Shown in pieces: positions 13,201 through 26,200 of a stretch of DNA of 64,000 bases (positions within the stretch are counted from its first letter, which is position 1; each line of letters begins with the position of its first letter). The stretch covers positions 71,839,495 to 71,903,494 of the forward strand of contig CP141127.1 in NCBI GenBank assembly GCA_035236585.1. The letters run 5' to 3'. The notes beneath the pieces were generated by a model. The model searched no databases, was not told the origin of the DNA, and was given only the letters and a program-made list of their open reading frames with translations. The DNA comes from Warburgia ugandensis (lineage: Eukaryota > Streptophyta > Magnoliopsida > Canellales > Canellaceae). A program made the position numbers and the translations under genes.

Positions 13201-14055
13201 ATTTGTGCAATGTCAGAAGAAAACCTGATCTAGTTTCCATTATCTTCAAAGTGAAAGGGGAGATGACTGCTTGCCGGCAAAAAAACCTGATTCGAGTTTT
13301 TGTTAGCACCGGAAAAAGAAAAATTCTAGGGAGAGGAAATAGTTGCTGGAGAACTCAATAGGGGAGTTAGGAGCCAAAGCCGGGGAAAGAACAAAGGGGA
13401 AAAACTTCCCATCGCGCATTGTCGGAAATGGTTTTTTTTGGTCCATTGATGTCAAAAATGGGAAATCTGCCTTGGGAGGGGCTTCACGCACTATTGATCA
13501 GAAGGGGCAAACTTGTCGGTGGGAGATCGGGAGGAGAAGGGGTGAAACGAGGTGTTCCTAAGGTTTTCCTCCATCTAATCCCACTTTTAATCCTTGTGTC
13601 ACAATAGACAAAATAGGGGGTGCCATTATCAATTTTGGCCTCTCTAAATTAGTAAATTTTTTTAGATTTTTCAATCCTAATCTCCATTTTTACAAAATTA
13701 GTGTTATTGGACTCGTATCGATTGGTACATTCCAAATTTGATAGTCTCAAGTTCAAAATTTGAGTTTATAAGGAGGTTATTTTCATAAAATTCAATTTTC
13801 ATGAAATTAAATTCTAATTTTATCTCTATTAAAATTAGAATCCAATATATAGAAAATGACCCAAAATTGAGGGTCACTATCAATTTTGACCCCCTCACTT
13901 CATTTATAAAATTTTTGACTAGTGACCTCTATTTCATGCATCTCTACTTCCTTTGGAAACCTCTCGTTCTGCACATTCTAATTTTGAAGCTTTAAAGTCA
14001 AATTTTTAGTCTTCAGATAATACATGAAATGAGATTGAAAATTAGGGTTCTTACA
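10270..14055 (+). repeat. Related long LTR copy (C), non-coding
   Basis: It shares with the neighbouring LTRs the block near 11410 (GGGCGGGTGGTCAACCC ... CTAGCATAGCATCC), a CACTTACCTCAAACG block near 11811, and the block near 13708 (TTGGACTCGT ... GGTACATTCCAAAT). It ends AGGGTTCTTACA, an LTR-like terminus. No clean TG start was found, so the left end is probably lost or merged with the element interrupted at 2446. The minus-strand ORF 12756-13181 (141 codons) and the small ORFs around 13343-13607 show no recognisable domain. Confidence 0.5.
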
Positions 14056-15700
14056 AGCAAAGATCAACATACCATAATTCAAATACAAAATATAGGGTCT
14101 TAGCTAGGTTCCCAAGGTCACATGGACACAACAAGTATTACGGGAGTTCCATCCTATACTCATTCAAAATTGTTTTTTGCCATGCAAACTTCAGTGTGGA
14201 ACTAAAAATGTGATAGTTATAATATTGCATTCAGTTTAAACTTTGGAGCAGCCTTAAGCCCCCCACATGATATTGTACCTCTTTTGCATTAGACAAGTAT
14301 ATGGCAGCATTATGGGCCTTGTAGTGGGGCCCACATAGGTGGAATAATTGGTTTCACTTGTATAAAAATTAATTAACGTGCCCCCACCATTTTGGCTAGT
14401 TTTAAATATTTTGGTTAAAATAATATTTTTAAATAAATAAAATAAGGTCCTATCATGTAAAAAACTTATAAATGGGTTATAGTGAAAGAAAAACAACTAG
14501 GAGTCCAAACAACTTATTGGCTTCTACTTAAAATAGAACTCGTTTTAAGTTAGTTTTGTTTATTTTACAACTATGTCTATTACTTAAAGTAAAAGCTAGG
14601 AAAACTGTTTTCTAAGGCAACCTTTGTCTCTATCTTTTACCTTCTCTCTCCAACTCACACACGGGAACGTGCTAGTTACTAGTACATAGAATCGAGTAAT
14701 TGAATTCACTCGCAATGTGATTTCTGGTGAGTTCTCCCCTAAATTGGCTTGTAATGTAATAATGGACGAGAAGCACACCAATGTAACATGCTTTTAAACT
14801 TTGCCACCATCAGCAGCTTGTTTACTAGCAGATGTACTTGGCGTCCGACACAACTCAACTCATTGAAATACAGGCTCCAACCTTTGTATACAGGGACAAC
14901 GGATGATGCTCTGACAATAAATATGTAGCTACTGTGAGAAGGTTGATACCAAGGGGTGCCATTAGAGAACCGTATAAGGGTTAGGTGTGATAGATGCACA
15001 AAATTCTGCGGAAGAAACAACATCATTGGATGTCTAGCAATGAACTCATTGTGTCCAAAGAGCCGGCCCATAGTCTTCATGATTGTTTGATTGTGGTCAC
15101 TAGTCTGTGGATGCTTAGTAGAAAACTCACCACATGTCATTATCTGTTGTCAGTTAAGGAAAAATCACTATTAAACGGTGATGGGTCTCACAATGCAATG
15201 AGCACGTAGGAGATGGCACTGTCTCAACAATCAAACTTAAAATGGTCTCTCAAAGTTTACTATGCAGTACAATTTGAAGCAAAGCAAGGGCAGTGGTTTG
15301 CCTGTAATGATCTCAACTTGAATACTGGGTAACTTCCTAGTACAGAAATCAACAAGAAGCTAAATATGTTTGTTCAATGTAGTTGAGTTATTGGCTCATA
15401 ATGACCCATCTAAAAAATAACCAAACAAATGGAAAAGCGGATTAAAAGCTATAGGAGAGGCCACCTACTCATAGTTTCTAACCATTCATGTAAGAAGAAA
15501 CAGGCTACAAGCCTACATTCAATAGACCCCAAATAAGATTTTCATGTGAATTTACACTGACCCACACAAGGAGCATTTACAACACGCAATAGCCGATGTC
15601 CGGAGGGCACCTGTCACAAAATGGACTGCCAGCAACAGAGATCTTGCGCGCGGGTGCGGCCCTAGCAGTCCTCTAGTCAACCACTGCTACTGCCCGGCAG
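14056..15700. other. Intergenic, unassigned
   Basis: AT-rich intergenic DNA upstream of the gene. A minus-strand open frame of 133 codons (14739-15140) is the longest. I do not recognise it, the flanking frames are broken, and no splice-compatible extension was evident. It could be a decayed gene fragment. Confidence 0.4.
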
Positions 15701-15750
15701 AATAACGTTCCCCAACAGATGGTCGGGTCAATCAAAATTTTGGCCGACCT

Positions 15751-15758
15751 AACCCTAA
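15751..15758 (+). promoter_or_regulatory. Telo-box-like promoter motif
   Basis: AACCCTAA lies about 330 bp upstream of the presumed TATA element of the SSX2IP/Msd1-family gene. Telo-boxes are known in promoters of plant translation and cell-cycle genes. Single occurrence, so the call is tentative. Confidence 0.25.
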
Positions 15759-16078
15759 CATTAACAAACTTTGTGTTATACTTTTCCGACTTTAGTACTA
15801 TGAAGGTCAAAACATGCTGGCCTATGAATCCCTACTTGTGCATCATATTTCGCGTACAGTGGAGACCCAAGGCCATCATTACTTGGTCTTTCCCCTTGCT
15901 CCCAATCCTAGCTCCCTCTTCCGAAGTGGCTTTGTTAGTGCCGAGCTGGCATGCACGGAGACAAAACGGAAATTCATCCATATCACCCGTTGGATCAAAC
16001 CCATGCATCAATCTCCACCATCACTCCCACAGCTTATTAACGACCTAATCACCGGCGCACCATTGACAAGGACCCCAG

Positions 16079-16086
16079 TATTTAAG
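16079..16086 (+). promoter_or_regulatory. Probable TATA element of the SSX2IP/Msd1 homologue
   Basis: TATTTAAG sits 109 bp upstream of the chosen start codon (16195). Transcription would then start around 16110-16120 and leave a 5' UTR of roughly 80 bases. No in-frame upstream ATG was noted between it and the start. Confidence 0.4.
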
Positions 16087-16194
16087 AGCCCCCTCCAATT
16101 TCATCCAAATTTCAAATTTTCGGACCAAATAGATCGGCAGACCTCTTCCCATCTGCTCTCTTCCGCCATTCTTATCCAAGATAAGCTCCAAAAA

Positions 16195-17281
16195 ATGTCT
16201 GCAGCAGATCCAGAGTTGGATCTACGGGTACTTTTCCAGAATCTCTAACAATGCCTTGTGTAAATCTTTCCATCCGTTTTCGGCTAATTCTTTCTTTTTT
16301 TCCGTTCTAATCAGTTGAACTCGTTTCAGGCATCCACTCAATCTGGATTTGGAATTGGGTGAGTGGATCTTTTTCTTTTATATTTTCGATGGCGATTTTA
16401 GATGAATGTCGTCTTTTTTCTAGGGCTTTGTTTTTCTTGCAGGGAGTATACGTTTGCCAATGCTGAAAACCTGGAGCATTGTACAAAGTATCTGAACCAG
16501 ACATTAGTGACATTCGGATTTCCTGCTTCTCTCGATCTCTTCGCCAGTGATCCAGTGCGTCCCCAGATCCTGTCTTTTTCTTTGAGAAAGTTTGTACATT
16601 GTGTTTCCTTTTTCAATTTTGCTTCCCCGCCAACCCCCCTTTTTCATTTGCAGGTTTCAATTGCCCGGACTTGCAATTGCATATACTCTCTGCTTCAGCA
16701 GAGGCAGCGTGATATTGAGTTCAGGGAGTCATCGAACGATCAGAGACAGAGGTGAACACATTTTGACGGTTCCTAAATCTTTCTGAAGTGATGGAGAAAT
16801 TCTTTCTTTTGACAACCTACTACGAAAACTTTGTGTCCATCCATGGATATATGACTTAAGATTATCATGGAGACTTAAGTAATCTTTCCATACCAGTGTT
16901 ACTTTTCCCTCTTTGTCTATTATACGGTATTGGAGCATTGCATTTGGTATTTATGTGTGTTCACGTCGTTCTTGTCCAAAGGATTTTCTATAGAAAGTAG
17001 AAAGCACTTTAATCATCACATTTGAAATTGATTGGCTTTTCCGAAGTGAATTGCTTTTCACTTGAAAATAATATGAATAAGAGAATTTGTGTGTTGTACT
17101 ACCGTAGTGAACTTGGACCTAATGCCATAGTAAGTTAAATTTTGAATTTCTTCTTGTCGCTTATGCTCGTCTATGCTACTTTAGATTGTTATCTGACTTA
17201 TCGAGGTTGGAGGCCAAGGTTGAGAGACTTGAGTCACAGTTAACTGCCAAAGATCGGGAGTTGGCCACCATAACACGCATG
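16195..17281 (+). CDS. MSD1: MSD1 exons 1-5 (N-terminal domain, start of coiled coil)
   Basis: Exons are 16195-16227, 16330-16358, 16443-16554, 16654-16751 and 17185-17281. All boundaries are GT-AG and phases chain correctly (0, 2, 0, 2, 0), giving residues 1-123. The start MSAADPELDLR is chosen because exon 1 is open only from this ATG and reaches a GT (16228) before its in-frame stop at 16246. Exon 2 joins exon 3 to read GFGIGEYTFANAENLEHC. Exon 1's donor (CGG/GTACTT) is weak, so the first 11 residues are less certain than the rest. Confidence 0.8.
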
Positions 17282-20200
17282 GTACAATGAAACTTCTATC
17301 TCTGTAGACTTCTCTTTAGGTTTGATGGTACAGCAAGAAATACTCTCTGGCCCTTGTGTTATCCTTATCTAAAGTTTTAAATGTCCAGGAAGCTAAATCT
17401 ACAGCAGCCCTTAAAGCTCAGATTGAAAAGCTACAACAGGAACGAGATGAATTTCAAAGAATGGTTATTGGCAACCAGGTGCATACTATCTTACTGCAGT
17501 AACCTTTCTGTATTCTAAAAGGAGTTGTTTCTTATCATCCTATGTCTTACCATGTAAATCAGGAAATATGCTTCCCAATTTCTCTGCTATGGGTTCTAAT
17601 GTATGTTATAGCTTTTAATATATGTTGTCTTCACAAGCATTAATTTTAGTCTGCTGTTTTTTCTGAAAGCAAGTACGCACTCATCAAATACATGAAATGA
17701 AAAAAAAAGAGAAAGAGTACATAAAGCTGCAGGTACTACTTCTATTCTCAACCTTTGGAATTCCTTATGTGGTTTCAAATTCATATATAAGGCTGCTGCA
17801 GTATTATAACTGTCATTTGATAATGTTTACACCTACATTGTGAAGCATGAGATTCAGAAGTTGCTTAACAGAAATAGTCAATTTTTCCTTTGTCAGGAGA
17901 GGTTGAACCAAGTTTTGATGGAGAAAAAGAAGGAATCTAGGTCAGGCATGGAGATAATGAATTTACTTCAGGTATTATTCAACTGTTTGATGTGGCTGCT
18001 CTAGTTGGAGTATATCTTAACCACATGTAGTTTATGTTTCCTGTAAGCAGAAAGAAGGAAGACAACGTGGGACATGGAATGGGAAGAAAGCTGACAGTGA
18101 CTTCTATAAAATGATAGTAAGGAGGATTTTTTTTTCTTTGCATTTTTTGATAAATTTATATAATTACATTTTGGTATAAAATGGCTCTGTGACATTCAGG
18201 TGGACGCATATGAGTTGAAGAAGCAGGAGCTAATGGCAGAGAATGCTGATTTACGGGCTTCATTGCGTTCAATGCAGGCAATTACCTATTTATTAATTTA
18301 ATCTGTATATATTTACTATTATTAATGTGAAAGATGGATTAATATCCTTGCCATAATTTAACCATTCTCAGATGAAGTAGTTTGCTGGAGTAATGAGATA
18401 ACTAAGCGTTTCTGCAGTGATGGTAGTGAATTTATCTTGACCTGTTTACAACTTTTTCATTATAGTAGAAATAGCTTGTGTTGTTGTTCCTTTTCTTAGC
18501 ATTTTGTTTTTGTTTCTTTTCTTAGCATTTCTGTATTGGGAGCATCAGCTTTCCTTGACATGCACTTTATGCTGATTGAGACTTTTGATATGTACGTCGT
18601 ACCTGGATGAAGTTTTGGTTTTCAGTCCCCCCTCTAGGAAATAATCTTGTATGTTAGATAAAGGTCATCAAATGATTAAGAGAAATGCTAAAGGTTGCTC
18701 CATATAAAAGTGTCTACGGACCACAAACCACTTTCAAATTGCTTTTTTCATGATGTGACCCTACCCTTGGATGATCTGACTCCTTCATCTGATTGCTTGG
18801 GTATTGGGTTTCTTGTATATAAAAAGTCATGATGATTGGAGAATTCTAGGGGTCCTACAACCTCTGTTTTCTTGGGAGATGTTAGGCCATTGTCATATGA
18901 AGTTTCCAAATCTTTTCTTGACTGAGTTGTGTACAACTTCTAAATGCTAGAATCATCCAACTCACGTGTTATGAACTACTAGATATCCAAAGTTGAGGAA
19001 TCAAATGAATGAGTTGGGTCATCCCCAAGGCCGCCCCTCACGTGTGGTCCATGTATGCTGTTATATGGAGCATTCATTTAGCATTCCTCAACAATTAATT
19101 TTTGAACTTCTCCTGGCAATAAAATGCTTCATTGGTTGCTTGAGATCAAGTTGTTAGGATCATGACTGATTCATTTGTGTGGACTTGTAATAACTTAATT
19201 TTATGAATTAACAATCACCATACATGTTCCATGTGTACTATGGTCTGTCTTTCCTTTTTCACAAGGAGAAGTTCATCCTTTTAGCAATTTTCAGTCTCAA
19301 AACTCCCTCGAAAAAGTTACTGAAATGACAGATTGCACTGTTATGGAATACATTTGGAGAGATTTAATGATGAATGAGATTGAGGAATCTATGGCTGTTA
19401 TATGTGATCATGATCTGCGATAGGAGGCTTTGTTGGGTTCAAATTTGAGAAAATAAGTAAGCAATCAAGAAAGAAGGTTCGTGAGATTTCACAAACAATG
19501 AGTTGAATAATCAGAAATTTACTGAATATAAAGGAGCACTCTTCAAAGGATATTCATCAAGATTTGGATGCACCAAAATGCATGAAAAACAGGGCTAGTC
19601 TGTGTATTGTGGAAGGAAACCCACAATACTGAGCTTCCTTTTAGGGAAGGACTGTTACACAAGGATCTGATAATAGTTTTGATCTCACCCAACCCTCTTA
19701 CATGAACCAAATCAATGAGAGAGAAAAGACCAGCCTGGCTATTGTTCCCATACCACAAACCATAGGATTTAAGATTGAAGAAAAAGTAAAAAGCTAACAA
19801 AACAAAAGAAAGAGAAAAAAAAAGGCAGCCCGGTGCATGAAGTACCTGCATATGCTGGGTCAGGGGAATGGGCAGACCACAAAGGGTCTATAGTACGCAG
19901 CCTTACCTTGTATTTTTGCAAGAGGCTGTTTTCACATGTCAAACCCGTCACCTCCAGGTCACATGATGACAATTCTACCGTTCTGCCAAGGCTCTGCTTC
20001 TCTTCTAGCTAATTTGATCTTCTTAGTGCCATGGGCTGCGTTCGGGAAGGATGAATTGCTCCCGAAAAAGAATCTATTGATTCTCTCCCAATTGGTTGGA
20101 TCGTAGGTGCGATGATTTACTTCATGGGCGAGGTCTCTGGTTTAAGTCCAGGATGGCCCAGCTGCACTAGAGAAAAGAATGGAAGAAACATCTGACTCCT

Positions 20201-23200
20201 TCATGCTCCACTTGGCTCGGGGGGATATAGCTCAGGGATGATAGATATCTTGATTGTAACAGGCTTGCAGGTGGATAACAAGGATCACTTCATTGCGAGT
20301 ATGTACCTCGTTTCCTCCTATTGGTTACCATGATTTTATGGTGAAGAAAGTCCTCTTCTATTTTTGCATACATCCTTTGGATTCTGAGATGCCAATCCAA
20401 TTGGTCACTTAGTGATTGAGTCTGTATGAACAGCGGTTTTACATGAGCGGTACCTGCTACCATGGATTAATGGTACTTAGGTTCCTGTGATGGATCTGAT
20501 CATAGCATGTGATTCATACATGTCCTCCAATTGGGTTGCTCTGCCAGTTGAGAAACCTGTTCGTCCATCAGATATTTGCAAATTGCAATAGATCGTGGCA
20601 TGTGTATGCAACTTTTTCAGCCTGTAGTAGGTAAGGATAAACTTTGACCTATTATGTTTATATTTATAGTTGCAGCTGTAGAACACAGATTCCATAACTA
20701 GGCTGACTAAATCTTGCTGTTCAATGAATATTACATATGCCAGTGTTATATTGTCATGTCAAAATTTGACGTGCCTTAACACATGCAAGTCTTGGTGTAA
20801 AGTGGCTTCTCCAGTGGCGGGGACGGGTGAATAATGCACTAGATCTTGCCGTTGTGAAGGGAACAATAACTGGAAACCACTGCTAATAACCTGTAGGCTG
20901 AGGATCCCAATCTCTTTATTTGTTTATTTATTTTACTCCAGTCTTTTCTACACACCATGGTTATCCGTGTTGCTAACTCATTACTCTGCTTTATTTGTGG
21001 ATATGACCTTTTACACTTTGTGATAAATCAAAGGATTCATCTGTACCATTGGGAAGAGGGCAAGAGTCCTTACTTATGAGAGTAAACAGCAATGGCATCT
21101 TGGAAAATTGGAGGTGCATATAAAAATCATTGAAATGCAAAATGATTAAAGTACTTTTCAATGATGTGCAAATAAATTGAGGGAACTGTGACTGAGACAT
21201 CAGTACTGAAAAACATCAATATAAATCATAAGCAGACCACAGCAAACCTCTAGTTCGACACTGTATCCTGTACTGTTTCACTTATCTTGGTTGATTTTAC
21301 TGAACCACTGTGTCCTGCTATATCATTTATGAGCTATAAGTCCATATTATCCTTTCTAAGTTCCTGGACTGGATTATATGCCTTTTATTGTAACTGATAC
21401 AAAGTACCAGAGAAATCAACTCCAATTCTACACTATTTGCTTTGGAAGTATTATTGTTGATCATTGTTTCTATTGCTCATCATGCAATTCTTTACAGTTC
21501 CATGGAAACAATTATTAAGCCACAAATCATTCTGGGCTCAAATGCATGTTATATTTTATTGAGTGTTTATTATTTACTGTTAGTTTTGGTGGGTGCTGAC
21601 ATATGCTATGTGCAGATGCAAATTCAACACTTTTAATGCCTAATAATTGTAGCCATTACCAAACCCCAAGTAGTATGAGATAGACATGTGTTGATAATGC
21701 ACATTGAGGATATTTTTATTTCAGATGGACATGCGTGACTTCCTAAATGCTCCAAATGGGCTGTCCAAGCAAACTTTGTCTGTGAAAGAAAGACAAGATT
21801 CTGAACCCCCTCAGTCACCATTAGGTGGCAGGACGGTATGACCATATTGCATCCATGTTCATGAGTTCACAGGATTTATTGTTCTCAAGAGAGTTGTTGT
21901 TATTTGGATTTAATATTGTATGTAAGATTTAAATGACTCCTCTGTTGAATTGTTTTTGTGGTTACAGGATGTCTTTGACCTACCGTTTCACATGGCTAGG
22001 GATCAAATAGAAGAGAACCTAAGGACAAAGATGGCTTCTATAAAGGTGATTTCATTTTCAGTTGTTTGGTTTTGTACTGGTCAATTTTCCCATTTGTTTT
22101 TCCTTTTTCTGTTTGAGTTATATTTATTATTGAGAGCACCTAAGCAATGGCCCAAATTTCTGGAGGCAAAGTGCTTAAAGACTCTCTTCTTTTAGTAATA
22201 CAAGCTGCCGTTCATTCCCTATGCAAACTTTCATTTTCTAATATTGTTTGTTCTCCTTCCACTCAAAAGGAACGGATGGTCCAACTACAAGATGCACAGA
22301 AGGGAGCAGAGGTCACTTCTGAAGCAAGTGAAAGAGAGCTTGAGCTTGAAGCACAACTTGTTGAAGCCAGAAGCATTATTCAGGAGCAGGTTTGTAGCCC
22401 AATCTGTGATTCTGTAGCCACTCTCATGCCAGCTGCATTGTTCTTGAACTTAAGTGACATGGTTTTGTAGGTCTGCACGTGTTGCATGTTATTGAAATTA
22501 TTAGGCATCATGCTTCTGATATCTGAATATCAATAATTTGGTGCAACATGTACAATACTGTTTTTATGCTTCTATTTGTTTGTTAATTGCCATTGATGAC
22601 CAACTATCTTGCTAATGGTGCAAGGTTGGGCCTATGGAGTCTTTGGTAGTTCAATGATGAAATTGGAAATTGTAACAAGGAAATGGATATCATTTTCTGT
22701 TATATTTTTAGTAGTGCGGATTATTTGACTGATAAGCTTGTAAAATCTAGGCTAACAGAGGGATGAAATTGGTAAAAGGAAAAAAGAAATGCAGTGTTGC
22801 TGAAAGAACAGTATCCAGAATATAAGGTTATTGGCTAAATATAATATTTTCATTTTGTACCTCAGAAAATGTAATTTAATAGCTCAAGATACAATGATTA
22901 AGCAGAGTCTGAGTGCTTAATCAGGCAAATAAATCTATGTTTTACAGCAAGTATGAATATTCTTTGATGACCATAGAAATACTTTATCTTATCCATGACG
23001 TCTATTCATCCATCATCAACCAGAGGTACTTATATAGAAGTAACTAAACAAACACTTGATGGATTTCGGGCTTGAAGGTGGTGCAACAACCAATTAATGG
23101 CAACAAGAACACAACCCTTTATTGGGTTCATTAGTGACATTAAAAAATAAGTCGTTACTTTGTATTGCAATAAGCAAATCTAAGTTGTCAATCCTGTACC

Positions 23201-26200
23201 AATCACCATACTAATCTGGGCCTCCAACCAGGATGTACTGGGGCGATGGGTGATACCGGACTGGTATGGACCAGTACCAATCAATAATTAATTAAAAAAT
23301 GCCCAAAAATAACTAAAAATAGAAATTTTTTTAAAAAAGGGAAAAATGCAGAAAAATTGGAAAAAAATAAGAAAACACCAAAACAATTGTCAACAGTAAG
23401 AAAGAGTTCCAGACAGCAGGTATCCTCAAATCTCTCAAAAAAGTCACTAAGTCATGCAAAAACTGAAGCATGTGGTCGTTTTTGCACGACCAACTCCATT
23501 TAACCCCTTTTGCTGAAAATTGTAAGAATCAAGGCAATTGGAAGTCATTTTCTACACATAAACAGAGGATGCAGATGTTCAAGAACATAGAGATACAGTC
23601 CTTTAAATCTCTGAAAAAGAACTCCAAAATGAAGCCAAATTGTTACCAACAGGGTCTGTTTTGCATGATACAACACTTTTTTTTTTGCAAAAAATTTGGC
23701 AAATAACGATGCTTGTTTTGGTTTTGGTCTTCATATCCTTTGTTTGACCAGAGAAGATGTAATTCTCACAAACAGAGGAGATACAATCACTAAAATCTCA
23801 CACAAATCCTCAAAAGCAAAGCCAAATCATCACCATCATGCATCAACAACACTCTTGCAAAAAATTTGGCAAAAGACTACATCTTTTGGGGTCTGATCTT
23901 CGTCTCCTTCGTTTCTTCTCATGCCTTAGGGTTTCAGTTGGGAAAAGAAGGGGGGAACTCGTTCTTTTCAGTAAATAATGGAGGGAGATTGAAATTTGAC
24001 ATATTTGCCCCTTGATTGGCCCATAAAACAAGGTTAAATGAGGGCAATTTCAGGAAAAAAAATGCTAATTATAGGAAATTATAAATAACAGAACAAAATG
24101 CATTTTTCTGGCCTGTATATCCTATATCGCCTGGTACAGCAGGTACCAACCAGTATTGCCTGGTATTTGGTTGGGACCTGTATTACCTATTTCTCATATC
24201 GGTTTTCAGACTGAAACCCAGGATACCAGTGTACTGGTCGTTATGGTACTGGTATTGACAACTTAGTAGCAAATAGAAGCGTTTTGAGAGTTTACTTTGC
24301 TGGTTACTGCCAATTTAGGGATCCTGAGAGGACTATTTGAAGAGAGTGTACTGACATTGGCAACTAGCAAAATTTATCTATGTTATTATAGTTTACTGTT
24401 ACACTTTGTCATTTTAGCAGTGCTACAAACAAGTGCCTACTGTGCATTCACTTATTTACTCCAGCTTCTTCCTCCATATCCTGTTGAACAAATTCTTGGA
24501 GAGAAACCGAGAAACTGTCTTGAATTCTCATAACCATGTGGACTTGTATGTCAACTGAGTCGACCAGTTCGTGAGTTCGAAGGCAAATATATTGAGTGAC
24601 TTCTTTATTATTGCTCTTTCATTTTCTTTATGATAAAATAATTATATCATTGAATACTGATTGTATTTGACTGTGAAAGAAGATACAGAAAACTTTTAGT
24701 CTGCAATTGTCCTTGTGCCCTTTTATCAGTCATTATGGTTTTTCCTTTGTCCTCTTTCTTCTGTTCCTCTTCTTTTATCTTTCTGCTTCTCTCCCTCACT
24801 CACTACATTAACATAAAGGCCGCAAGAGAACTTTTTGTCTTGAATTCTGACCCACAATATCTTGGTTGTGAGACAGGGCTTAACCATCTAGGCTCAGTGC
24901 TCGAACCCAAACCAAAAGATAAGCTTAGTTGGTGTTTCCTTTTTCCCTAGTTTTTGTGAAGATGGTACGGCTGCATGAAAAATTTGCCCTCTCCCTCACT
25001 CACTACGTTCACATAAAGGCTGCAAGAGAACTTTTTGTCTTGAATTCAGACCCACAACATTTTGGTTGTGAGACAGGGCGCTCGAACCCAAACTGAAAGA
25101 TAAGCTTAGTTAGTGTTTCATTTTTCCCTAATTTTTGTGAAGATGGTACCGTTACATGAAAATTTTGCTTTCTGTGTTTTCTATATAAAGGTGGCAATTG
25201 GAGATACTAAGTGGAGATTAGATATGGCACTTGAAATACTAAATCAGTGCCTCCAAGCTGCAGCTTCTACGAGCAACATTAGCTAGCTTTGAAGCATTCA
25301 CACCTACTTTTTAGATGATATAAGGAATGCCCTTGGGCTACCTTTTAGAGATGACTTAAAGTCTATTCATTTTAAAATTTCAAAAATTTTTGTTATAAAT
25401 TCTCTACATACTACAAATGGTGTGTGGCATTGGATTAAGGGAATTTGTGTTAAATTTTGGTTATGGTTACCTGGACAAACTTTAATGTCAATCTACTAAT
25501 GACTAATGAGACCTAATTCCTTATTAGTATCATCAAACTAAATCATAGTCATATTACCCTTAATTTTTTGTTTTTCTTTGGATTTTATGACTTTTATGAT
25601 TTGTGGGATCAGCCTAATTGATCATTGAGTTTGTAAATTAAATTTAGCAATAATGTGTTCAAGCTCATCTTCAAATTGGCAAAATTTGAGCATGTTGGGC
25701 AATTGTCCTATATAACAATGATAGGGATCAAAGTCATGGCCACTCAAAGGCCTCTAGGGACATTGGATCATCTTACTTTAGAAAAATTTATTTAGTTATG
25801 TTTATTTATGCAGGGATAGTTTAGTATTTTTCTTACTTAGGGTTTTTGTTTTCTCAATGGGGGGACAAGATACTTTTAGCGACTCATTGTAGGATCTTTA
25901 GGCTTGGACAGAAACAAGACAATTTTTCTTGCCCACATGGTCGAAAACATAACTGTTATTCTTTCCCTAGTGAGTAGTGTCCAAATCATATTGCCAGTGG
26001 GTACCTAACAAAATGTGCGTGACATTCATGAGTAAAACATCACACCATATACTACCTTGTGAGCAGCAAACTGAATGGGTAATAAACACCTCTGAGTCAT
26101 AGACATAGATGTTCTTTCTAGCCGAGCCACCTTTATGGTTGAGGATGTGGTTCTGGTTTTAATTGTAACTGGGCAACCGTAGTAGCGGATACGACATTCA

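Larger units (their letters stand above)
18278..21724 (+). other. Intron 10 of MSD1, GC-AG type, 3.4 kb
   Basis: The donor is CAG/GCAATT and the acceptor TTTCAG/ATGGAC. The join reads SLRSMQ-MDMRDFL, which fits the family's conserved MKKEM-type stretch, so the GC donor is required by the protein. The intron carries a 410-bp TIR element and an Au SINE; the rest (20013-21700) shows nothing recognisable. Confidence 0.75.

Noticed and set aside
12756..13607. 141-codon minus-strand frame and nearby plus-strand frames
   Set aside because: They fall in LTR copy C, aligned to non-coding parts of sibling LTRs.
14739..15140. 133-codon minus-strand open frame upstream of MSD1
   Set aside because: No recognisable domain and no convincing exon partners; kept only as unassigned DNA.
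19543..19972. Minus-strand frames of 102 and 67 codons in intron 10
   Set aside because: They run through the Au SINE and its flank.
24840..24910. Possible tRNA or SINE (GTTCGAGC-like B box)
   Set aside because: The A-box-like and B-box-like words are in the wrong order on the relevant strand and no cloverleaf could be drawn.
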